A stretch of 64,000 nt of DNA from Chelydra serpentina. Lineage: Eukaryota > Chordata > Testudines > Chelydridae. Positions within the stretch are counted from its first letter, which is position 1. Every line of letters starts with the position of its first letter. Under the pieces are notes generated by a model that saw nothing but the letters and a program-made list of their open reading frames with translations, made no database searches and was not told the DNA's origin. The stretch lies in assembly GCA_037349315.1 (NCBI GenBank), contig JBAIAC010000007.1, positions 6,510,001 to 6,574,000 of the forward strand, written 5' to 3'. The position numbers and the translations under genes are program-made. Shown in pieces: positions 22,401-34,400 of the stretch.

Positions 22401-25400
22401 CAAACCACTGAGCTATCCCTCCCCCCACTAAAAGGAGTCATCTTGGAGTCACCATGAATAGTTCTCCGAAGACATCCACGCAGTGTGCAGCGGCTGTCAA
22501 AAAAGCAAACAGGATGTTAGGAATCATTAAAAAAAGGATAGTGAATAAGGCGGAGAATATCTTATTGCCCTTTTATGAATCCATGGTACACCCACATCAT
22601 GAATATTGCGTACAGATGTGGTCTCATCTCAAAAAAGATATACTGGCATTAGAAAAGGTTCAGAGAAGGGCAGTAAAAATCATTAAGGGTTTGGAACGGG
22701 TCTCATATGAGGAGAGATTAAAGAGGCTAGGACTTTTCAGCTTGAAAAGATTAGACTAAGGGGGGATATGATAGAGGTATATAAAATTGAGTGGTGTGGA
22801 GAAAATGAATAAGGAAAAGTTATTTACTTGTTTCCATAATATAAGAACTAGGGGCCACCAAATGAAATTAATGGGCAGCAGGTTTAAAACAAATAAAAGG
22901 AAGTTCTTCACACAGCGCACAGTCAACCTGTGGAACTCCTTGCCTGAGGAGGTTGTGAAGGCTAGGACTATAACAGGATTTAAAAGAGAACTGGATAAAT
23001 TCATGGAGGTTAAGTCCATTAATGGCTATTAGCCAGGATGGGTAAGGAATGGTGTCCCTATCCTGTCAGGGTGTGGAGATGGATGGCAGGAGAGAGATCA
23101 CTTGATTTTTACCTGTTAGGTTCACTCCCTCTGGGGCACCTGGCATTGGCCAGTGTCGGTAGACAGGATACTGGGCTGGATGGACCTTTGGTCTGACCCA
23201 GTATGGCCAGTCTTACGTTCTTATGTAATGGTGAACTCTGTCTAGTCAGTTGTCCAGAATCACCAGTGGGTCTCCTGCTAGTTGCAGGTGCAGAGGGACT
23301 TCGCAGAGAATAAATGGATTCAACAGATAAACGTGCACCTTCTGTAAGGAGCTTAATTTCTTCCTGATGCTAATCAAGGTAGAGATCACCGCCAGATTAG
23401 AACAGGGCAGAGGTTGAGAGTTCCCGAAGAGAAGGAAGCACAGCGAGAGTATATTTTGCAAACAGGTCACTAAGAGGGATTCTTTCCCCCTTGCTTTGAG
23501 TTTGACTAAGGTGCAGTTGGGTTCCATTCTTGAATTTGTAGAATAGCCTGCAAAAGGGTTCCTGGCATGGTGGAAGGTGAGAGAGGAATAAGAAATGGGA
23601 GGGAAGCAAGAACTAGAGAGCTAGTGGGTAGATTGTGTATTTGTCCTCCTAGCTGTCAGCATGAGCCAGTTAATCCACAGGTAGATTAGATACGAGACTA
23701 TTACAAGGCAGAGGATTAAAAATAATGTGTCTCAGCTGACAGTACAGCTGGATCCAGCCTCAAATAGGTGCGTGGTACAATAGCTATAGGGCCAATATGT
23801 AGGGAATATTTCAAATGCTTATGAGAGGAGGGCTCAGGAGGGGACAAAAACACCTTTTTTGAGCAGCTGTTGGTCTGTAACTAATGCCAATGGCCTGATT
23901 GGGAGAGCAACCGATAGTAATGAAAGATAAAGCACAGAGCATGGACCAAAGATGTTTAAAGGGCTCTAAATACCTCCCAGCACCAGAGTGCATAGAGGCT
24001 GGGAGACATGACCAGCAAAACATGTTCCCCAGCACTTCTGAACAGCCGTTGCTGCCAAGTTTTTGGCATAGAAATGTACCTCCTGGAATAACATCACAGA
24101 AAAACTGCTCAGCCTGAGTAAATGGGTACTGGTGAGCGTTGAAATGTGTATAGTTCTAGAGAGGAGCTGGAATCAAAAGGAGCTTTAAGAGAGTGAGTGA
24201 GAGAGGGGGCCAGGAATTCATCAAAGCCAAACTTTGGGTGAATGAGGAATTTGTCATAGTAAAGCAAAAGGCTAGGGAGGGGCTGGCAAAAGACATTTAA
24301 ATAAGCAGTGTTGGGGGTGCAGGCTCCAGGCGGCGCTTACCTCAAGCAGCTCCCAGAAGCAGCGGCCTGTCCCCCCCTCCGGCTCCTATGCAGAGGTGCA
24401 GCCAGGTGGCTCTGCGCATGGCCCTGTCTACAGGCGCCGCCCATGCAGCTCCCATTGGCCGTAGTTCCTGGCCAATGGGAGCTGCTGGGGCAGCATTTGG
24501 AGCGGGGGCAGCGCGCGGCGCTCCCTGCTTGCCCCACGCGTAGGAGCCATGGGGGGATATGTCGTTGCTTCTGGAAGCCATGGCACACGTGTGCAGAGCA
24601 GCCCCCAACCCCGCTCCCCAGCAGGAGCTCAAGGGCCAGATTAAATCGGCTGGCGGGCCGGATGTGGCCCGCAGGCCATTGTTTGCCCACCCCTGCACTA
24701 GCCTCTCAGTGGCATTTTGCTAAAGTTGCCATTAAAATCTGAATTCAGATATGAGGGTGGAAAGGACGAGCTCTTTTCCCATGTAAGGCCCTGATTCAGG
24801 AATACACTAAGCTTGTCCCAATAGGACCTCATTATTTCACTCTTCCTAATTTATTTCTTTGTACTGAGGTGACACCTGTCAGCCTGAGTCGTGGACAAGG
24901 GCCCATTGCATAAGATGCTGTACAAAGAGAAGTTATGTGCGTAATTTTAAGCATGTACTTAAGTGCTTACCTGAATCAAGGCCTTGCCTAGCTGTTTTGT
25001 AGGCTGCGGTGTGAACTCTACTGCCACCGGTAAAGGCTGCTCCCAAGTAAATAGTGCAGACCTGCCACTGGGATTCAGCGTTCTTTTTGCACCATCAGGC
25101 TCTTTAAAGTGCTCGGTGGTGGAGCTACTTCAGTGTTTTCCACTCTGCGCTTCTTGCTACTATTCTTGATGGCCACAAAGCTGTTTCCTCCCTGTCCTCG
25201 GCCATTGCTAACAGAAGGTTACGCCCTAGCTGTCACATCTCCAAGTGAAGGCAATTCCGTCATCCTGCCCTGTAAGTGGCCCTGTCGTGCCGATAGGAAA
25301 GAGCAATTTGTGCTCTTGGATTCCACTCCAGCAAAGCACTTCAGCATGTGCTTAACTGTAAGCATGTGAAGAGTCTCAGTGAAGTTAATGGGACAGCGCT

Positions 25401-28400
25401 TTCTTGGGGGTTGGCCCACGCCTGTCAAATGAATTCTTCCAGGAACTAAGGACCATCACAAACCTGCTGCTGTTCAAATACTACAGAATGTGAAATCTGC
25501 AAAAAGGGGGCTACTACCCAGGGAATGAAGAATCTGGAACTAAGGCCCTGTCCCTAATGGGAGCAGAAACATGCTTCGCTCCAACAGTGTTTCAAGAGCA
25601 TCATAGCTCTGCTCCAGCTAGTAACAACTCTAGGTCCTTGGCACCTCTTCCTTGTGAAGCTTAGTGTATTGCTGTTTGTGAAAGAGAACTCGGCACATCA
25701 GCTGAGCAGGCAGTGACAGTGGACTTCAGGGCAGTGTTTTGCTGATCTTCCTTTGTATTTGGCTAGGTTTTTTTCCCTTGTTGGATTAAATTTATTTCAA
25801 AACTCTAGAAAGCGTTTTAAAAATTCATTTTGAATCTTTATTGAAGCTAAAATCAGCACTGTGGAAAGAAAAGGCTAAAACTCAGATTCATTACTAGGTG
25901 TTAGTTTAATCAATGCCCAAAACTTCTGGAGTAATTTACATAACCACTTCCCCTTTCTCTTCTCTCTCTCTCCCCCCCCCCCCCACCCCCAATCCCCTAT
26001 TCATGAGCTAATAAACTGATTGGCAGCCAGCCAGCAAGGACCTTCCTTTAAAATTGCTGTAGTGATGGAAATCTGTTTAAGGATTAATAACTTAAAAAAA
26101 GCCATCTGGACTGTCACTTGATTTCTAGCGTAACGGCCAGGAAGGAAACATGATTGTGTAGTAACTTGATTTAGAGTAAATCTAACTCTGAGATATCTCA
26201 TCTCAAGTCATTTTGATTCAAAACGGTGTATTTCTGCACCTTTGAACATTACTCCAGATTGCACATCTGTACGATGGGGTCTTTAGAGCTATGCAAACAG
26301 AGTGACCCCAGCATACAAATAGGGAATACCCACGTTGGTGGTTTCATGATAAAAGTCCAGCTGCACAAATTTGCAGCCTGGTGGAATGTGATTGATGCTA
26401 CATGGGGCATGCCAAAGCCCACCGGATATCTGGGGAACTGAACAATGGCAAAGTTTAGTCTCGGTATGGGGAGGGTATTTCTCTAGTAGGGTGACCAGAC
26501 AGCAAGTGTGAAAAATTGGGACAGGGAGTGGGGGGTAATAGGAGCCTATATAAGAAAAAGACCCAAAAATCAGGACTGTCCCTATAAAATCGGGACATCT
26601 GGTCACCCTATTCTCTAGGCCTAGCAAGGTTGCCTAGCTCCCACGTAGCTTTTCCCCTGTAAGACAGTTCCTGGACAAAGACGTTGCCATGGCAAATGGT
26701 AAAGTTTTGCCATTGCAAAATTTGCTCCAGAAGGAGAATCTTATTTTCATTTCAAAGCCCTGTTTTTTCCTGGCAGACGTGTTGACATATTTCACTCCTT
26801 GAAATTTCCACAAACTCATCGAACTAGCAATTTTCTCCCCAATGTTTGCTTAACGAGCACTGGTGCTGTTGCGCAGCTCTTCTTGATTCTTGCATGAAGG
26901 GATTGCAGAATTTCAGAAACTTTGGAGGGATTCTCTGTCTTCCATGTTTCGCTTTAACATCCTGACTTAGAGTGCCTTTGCATGGTTCGTTGATGAAACA
27001 GCAGATACCAGTGCTTCCCCTGCCTGTCACTGTTTTGCGTGCTTTTCCCATTCAGTGCCCTTTCATTTATATTCTTTTACTGCTCAGTGCATTTTCATTT
27101 GCACTGAAATGCATTGTCAGAATTCATATGCCCCAGGTGCTTCTCTTGCAGTAGATACCTCTGTATTATACGTGCTTCCTGACTGTGCTTTGACTCTTCT
27201 TTCTTTTGCTGTGACCACTGAATTGCACGTGTTTTTACTGCCTTTTCCATGCTTCTGCTATGGCTGTAGGACTTCTTTGTGAACAATAACTCCAAACAGG
27301 TAAGCGAGCTTCCGCTGAAATCTTATGTTTTTATTAATGTGATGATTTTGCTAATGTTTAGCTTGAGCAATGAATGCAGGTTTAGTACACTTATCGAGAA
27401 GTAGGATAATGCTATATGCAGTACTACTGGATATTATATTTTAATAATTGTAAAATATGATTAATATTTTAATTCGAATTTATAAAAAGCCGCACAGCAT
27501 AACCCGAGAAAGTGTAGCGATAATACCAAACGTCCATGCTTTTTGACATCTCCGGTGCAGATTTGCTTTGAGAACAAGTGTAAAATTAAAAATGGGTCTT
27601 CGGTGCTTTTGAAAAAAAGTGGCTTCGTTTTTCCTAAAGGCCATTCACTTTTAATGAGAGTTGGACTCCTAAGTGCTTACAACTCTTTTGAAAATGAGAC
27701 TTCAGTTTCCAAGTCACTAACCACTTCTTCGGATGCAACCACTGCTTGCATCCGAAGAAGTGGGTATTGACCCACGAAAGCTTATGCTTCAATTCCTCTG
27801 TTAGTCTATAAGGTGCCACAGGACCCTTTGTCGCTTCTGCAGATCCAGACTAACACGGCTACCCCTCTGATACAAGTCACTAAGATGATTTTGAAAATTT
27901 GTTTTATTCCTAGGGATAAGATTTTTCAAAAGTGCTCAAAGTTAGCCCATTGACGTTCCCGGGAGCAGAGTTGGGCCAACACTGAGTAGTTTTGAAAATC
28001 TCATTCCTAGATGGTAACAGGATCAAAAGGTACTTAGTTATTTTGGACTGCAAATGTCTTCCATAACAGAAATTCGTGTCTTTGCTCACTTTTAACCTTG
28101 GAAGTATGAAGTGGTCCGATGCCCAAGCTAAATTGTTATGCATTTTGATACACATCTGCTAGCATTATCACCTTCCTTCCCAGTGTTCTGTTCCTTGGGG
28201 AATCAATGGAATAGGTATTCACCTATTAACATTAATCAAGATTATTGCAACAGTGTAAATAAAATCAGAGGAAACATGACCACTTGTGTAGCTTAGTAAT
28301 ATTCATTACATTTGTTACTATGTATTTTATACCATTGATAGAATCATAGCACTGTAGAAGGGACCTCGAGAGGTCATCTAGTCCATACCACCCTGCGCTG

Positions 28401-31400
28401 TGCAGGACCAAGTAAACTTAGACCATCCTTGACAGGTGTTTGTTTAACCTGTTCTTAAAAACCTTTAATGGCAGAGATTCCACAACCTCCTTTGGTAGCC
28501 TGTTCCAGTACTTAATTATCCTTGTTGTTAGAAAGTTTTCCTAATATCTAACATAAATCTCCCTTGTTGCAAATTAAGCTGCTTACCTTTTGTCCTACCT
28601 GATCTTTGCTGATCTTAAACACAAAAAAGAAGCTTACAAGAAGTGGAAGAATGGACAAATGACCGGGAGGAGTATAAAAATATTGCTCAGGCATACAGGA
28701 GTGAAATCAGGAAGGCCAAATCACACTTGGAGTTGCAGCTAGCAAGGGATGTTAAGAGTAACAAGAAGGGGTTCTACAGGTATGTTAGCAATAAGAATCA
28801 TAGAATATCAGGGTTGGAAGGGACCTTAGGAGGTCATCTAGTCCAACTCCCTGCTCAAAGCAGGACCAATCCCTAATTTTTGCCCCAGATCCCTAAATGG
28901 CCCCCTCAAGGATTGAACCCACAACCCTGGGTTTAGCAGGCCAATGCTCAAACCACTGAGCTATCCCTCCCCCCAGCTCAGGGGTTGGACTAGATGACCT
29001 CCTGAGGTCCCTTCCAACCCTGATATTCTATGATTCTATGGTTTAAGAACACGAGTCCTGTTGACTTGTGCCCTTGAATCCCATAGATGTTTTTGGAAGT
29101 CTCCCCCTTAAAGGGTAATAAATGCTGCAGGTTGTGTTCACCTTCTATTGAGTATTATTGTGTGAGTGGATGCTGCAGATGTTTAGAGTGGCAGTAGAAG
29201 AAATAAAGTGATCTTGAGTCTGTGACAGTCCATAACACAGCATTTCAATAGAAGATCTAATGAAGTGTCTCAAATACATATGCTAGGAAAGTCTTGCTTT
29301 ATTTATTCATTAGTGTATGTGCGTTTGTGGATTCTCAAACTTTCCTATGTGAAAACATATTTACATTTCTACCTAGTGGCTTTCAAAGCAAGCTCTGGTT
29401 TATAAAATGGCTGCTTATATTTCAGTTACAGGCTACAGGTTTTAGTGCTAAGCCTTAGTGACATTCGTGATTAATGGACATTCGTGATTATATAGGATAT
29501 GGGCGTGTGCGGAGTGTTCCACATGTCGATATGCTATGTTCCTTCATACTTTCTCATCATGCTTTTTGTAGAAAGAAGATGCCATCGATGACACACTGAG
29601 TTCCAGACATAAAGTCAAGGAGCTTTCGGTAATAGATGGCCGGAGAGCTCAGAACTGCAATATTCTTCTCTCCAGGTATTGTTAATATCTTTTTTCCCTT
29701 CAAGGAAACTGGTTATTGGGTGCTACTTGTGTCCTGTGAGAGGACCTAGAGACTTTTTTCTAACTGTGTCATTCTAAGTTCTGATACTTGTGAGCCGTAA
29801 AGAATAACGTGCCCTGAACTGGAGATCATGCTGTAATTCCCTCTCGAGGGATTCTAATAACAGAAACGCTTGGAACAAAACCAGAGGCGTTTTACTGACA
29901 CTTGAACCCAGATATGGAATTACATCTTCCATTTACGTGTAGTTTTGCGGAGGCAAATGCATTTAATAGGATACACGAGACTGCCCAATGTTGGTGCGGG
30001 AATGCTACGGGAACCATTATCACTGTTCGGAGAGGTTTAATTTTTATATCCTTTTTATACCCCAGATTTCCTTTACTTTTTTGGTGATATTTAAGAAGGA
30101 CTCTGCTAAAATCAGAAAAGGAAATAGATTCTAAATGCTCAATTAGGCAGAACACCCAGGGGTAACTGGCCTCTGAGAGGCAGCCATTATTATATTTAGG
30201 CTTCTGAATGGTGGGGGGTGCTGTTTGGAAAGTGATGTCCAATACTAATAATGAGGGTTCAATGCACCTCTTGAACAAGGGAAGATTTGGCAAGAGATAC
30301 TAAGGAATAGAAAGAGAATTATAGGGTTATTAGTAATAAACCCCACTGCATTCCCAAATTTACATTCATCAAGACTATAATTCATTTGAAGAGGTCCAGA
30401 ACTACAAGCAAAACCGCTCTGACTTTGCCCTGGATGTGATGTCATTGGACTCCCTTGATGAAATTAGTCTCATAGTCTGGAAGGGGTTACATCGTTGCTT
30501 AATTACTATGAGTACTTTAATCTAGTCTTTAAAACTAAATTCTGTTTACATGCTAAAAGGAGCATTTTAGCAAAGTACATGGATTAGACCAGCGGTGTCC
30601 AATAGAAATTCGATGCTAGCCACACTTGTGGTTTTGAATTTTTCTTATTAGTCACGCTTGTGGTTTTGAATTTTTTTTATTCGCCACATTATAAAAAAAG
30701 ATTAAAAAACATACTACAAACAACATTTTAATTATCAAAAATAAATAGATATTACATAGGTACGACTAACACAAAATGACTATATCCTAGCCACGTTAAC
30801 AAGCTGCATATCAAAGCACACAACCTGTCTTCCAGTACTGTTGTCTTCAATACACCAACGCGTTGCTCATGCTTTAGCCACTATTCAATAGCTTATTCTC
30901 CACATGTGGCTAGTGGCGAACGTATTGGACACCGCTGGATTAGACTAATTTTATGTGAAAATACAAGCCAGTCTAGTCTGGCGTGCAAATGTTAATGGTT
31001 AAATAAATGATAAATATTTTTTTAAAACCCTTCTCCTGTCCCATTTAGAAAATGTCTCCTTCAGTACATGAAAATGTTGAAATTACATATAAACTAAGAA
31101 TCACTTTAAATGTATCATGTGGAATCTGGGTACGTCCAGTTTTTCAGCTTCTCAGTGCCTAAATTCTATGTTTCATAGGGCTGGAAGTGACCTCAAGAGA
31201 TCATCAAGTCCAGCCCCCTGTGCTGAAGCAGGGTCAAATAAACCTAGACCATCCTGGACAGGTGTTTGTCCAACCTGTTCTTAAAATCTCCAGTGATGGG
31301 GATTCCACAACCCCTTGGTAGCCTGTTCCAGTGCTTACTTTCTAACTATAAGGGTAGTTATCAGAGGGGTAGCCGTGTTAGTCTGGATCTGTAGAAGCGG

Positions 31401-34400
31401 CAAAGGGTCCTGTGTCACCTTATATGTACATTTCCACTGCTTGCATCCGATGAAGTGGGTATTCACCCACAAAAGCTTATGCTCCAATATCTCTGTTAGT
31501 CTATAAGGTGCCACAGGACCCTTTGTTGCTTCTATAGTTAGAAAGTTTTTCCTAATGTCTAACCTAAATCTCCCTTGCTGCAGATTAAGCCCATTACTAC
31601 TTGTCCTCCTTTTAGCAGACATGAAGAACAGTTACTCACAGTCCTCTTGATAACAGTCGTTAAATTTGAAGAGTGTTATCAGGTTCTCTCCTCAGTCTTC
31701 TTTTCTCAAAACTAAACATGGCCGGTTTTTAAACCTTTCCTCATAGGTCTGGTTTTCTAAACATTTTATTGTTTTTGTTGCTCTCCTCTGGCTCTCTCCA
31801 ATTTATCCTAAAGGGTGGCACCCAGAATGGACACAGGACTCCATGTGTGGCCTCACCAGTGCTGAGTGGGATAATTACCTCCCGTGTCAGTCTTCACTCC
31901 TGTTAATGCACTCCAGAATATTAGCTTTTTTCACAACTGCATCACATTGACTCTTATTCAGTTTGTGATCCACTACAAACCCTAGATCCTTTTCAGCTAC
32001 ACTACCACCTAGCCAGGTAATCCTGATTTTGTAGTTGGGCATTTGATTTTTTTTTCCTTCCTAAGTAAACTATTTTGCCCTTGTCTTTATTGAATTTCAC
32101 CTTGTTTATTTCAGACCAATTCTCTAATTTGTCAAGGTTGTTTTAAATTCTAATCCTGTCCTCCAAAGTGCTTGCAACCCCTCCTGTCATGGCCTATGGG
32201 TCTCAAACGGAGGCCCACAAGCTTCCTGGGAGCAGCCATGCTCCAACCCTCCACCTGGCAGCCTGCTGGCAATAACTTGCCGGGGACCTATGACAGCCAG
32301 CCCCAATGTGAGTTTCTATTTTCCTTGTAAAATTATGCAATACCTCTTTAAAATACACCTCTTTAAAAAAAAGCGTTGTTAATTTTCACTGGCGAGCATT
32401 TCTTCAGTGTATCCTAGATGTCTCACTTTGTCCTGGAGACAAAGTTAACTCTCAGTACAGCAAGCTGTATGTAAACCTTTGTATTTCAAATGTCTTCTTT
32501 TTTCCCCCCATGGCTATTTGCTGCGTCATCTCCAAAGATTTGCTTAAAAAAAGGAGGGGGACAGGGGTAAGAAATGTTAACTCAGAATAAGCTCGAAAAG
32601 GGGTGGGAAAATATTGAATAAAAAAAGTCTCATCATTGAGGAAATTTCCCTAAACAGGGCACTTTAAAGGAAAATAACTTAACATTTAGAAAGTAAAATG
32701 AAAATAAGAAAGAAAAACTTGTAGCACCTTAGAGACTAACAAATTTATTTCAGCATAAGCTTTCGTGGGTTAATACCCACTTCGGTTGCATCACTCCCTG
32801 ACCAGTTAAGTTGATTGTGTTTGCGTTGTGAACTGGCTTTGGCCCCAGTTTAACTAAGCATTTAAGCATGTGCTTATTTTTAAGCACACGAATGGTCCTT
32901 TTGACTTTGGTTGGGGCTACTCACGTATTTCATTTTAAAGTATATTTTTAAGGGCCTTGCTAAATCAGGACCTCAATTTGTTTTTCTAACAAGTCTTCCC
33001 CGCTCCAATATGGAGCTAGTGAGGAACCAGTAGCCCTCTTCTTCATGACCTCCCCACCCTCTCATTAGACTGGTAATGAGGGCAGTGCAGCGAGCCAGCT
33101 GATTCCCCTCTTCATGGGAAGTGACCTGAGCCTGACTGGGGACTATGGTGTTCTCTTCATGCTTCTGACACTGGCTTCCTCTGTGGCCTTGGACAAGTCA
33201 TATAACTTGCCTGCCTCAGTTTCCCCTTCTGTAAGATTGGCTTAAATATTCTTATCTCCCTGATAGGATGTGTTGAATATTGGTTAATATTTGTAAGTTG
33301 GTTTGACTGTGGAAAACACCAAATAGTCTTACTAACGGGAATGCTATGGTCTTTTGCGGGAATTTTTAAACTACAGTATATTATTTTTTATATTCTCCTT
33401 AATGTATGAAGTGAAATAAGCCAAAAATAGACACTTGGCAGATCCAAATAGAGCTTATTTGCTAAAATGGGCTGTTTGATGTTTCCTTAACCTTCAGCCT
33501 GCAGTTAAGCACAGCCTGGACTCTGTGTGCTGGACAATAGTAGTTCTGTAGCGGAGAGGTAATTTGACCTGGTGTGAGCTTTTACTGAGCTTGAAGGGAC
33601 AGGCCTGTCTTTGACTGACTGCGTGAGTTGGGTGCCTGTTTTCAGTTTAATGACACGGGAGGACAAGCCACTCTGTCATGCCGACATTTTACTTCACAGC
33701 ATGTTTGAAGAGGCTTGTGGGGTTTATACAGCGGTAACGTTCAGAGCTTCGGTAGCAGCCCTAGGGTTGATCCTGCAAACCTTTGCTGCTGTAAGTAGCG
33801 AAGCCAGTAGAATTACAGGAGCAAGCGCTATGCTCAGCAGTAAGGCCCAGATCCTCAAAGACATTTAGGTGCCTAATTCCTGTTGAAATCAGTGCGAGTT
33901 AGGCGCCTCAATGCCTTTGAGGATCTGGGCCCAAGTGTTTGCAGCATCAAGACCTTTAAGTTATTTGTGCAGTGCCATAAAGCTACAAAACTCTTTACAA
34001 GCAGGTGAGAAATGCAGTCCCTGCCCCTTAAAGCTTGCAGACTGCTTACTCTTAACACAAAATGGATGAGAGGAAGGAGGGCCTTGCGGTGAAGGCACTG
34101 CACAGGATGTCCCAGTGTTTAGTGCAGAGACTTTGGAGCTCTAGGTTCAACTCCCTGCTCTGCCACAGACTTCTTGGGTGATCTTGGGCAAGTCACTTAG
34201 CCTCTGTGTGCCTCAGTTCCCTATCTGTAAAATGGGGATAATAGCATTGCCCTGCTTCCTAGGTATTGTGAGGACAAATTCATGCACTTTGTTCTACGGT
34301 GTATTGTGTGAACCTAGAGAGAGTTACTTAGTTGTCTCACAGTGAATGCTGTCCTGTTTCTGTATTCGCAGAACACCAGTAGAAGTTTTTTTATTGGAGT

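Noticed and set aside
24308..24742. Overlapping 117-144 codon frames on both strands
   Set aside because: They lie in a GC-rich hAT fragment. Frames are open on both strands at once and no domain is seen.
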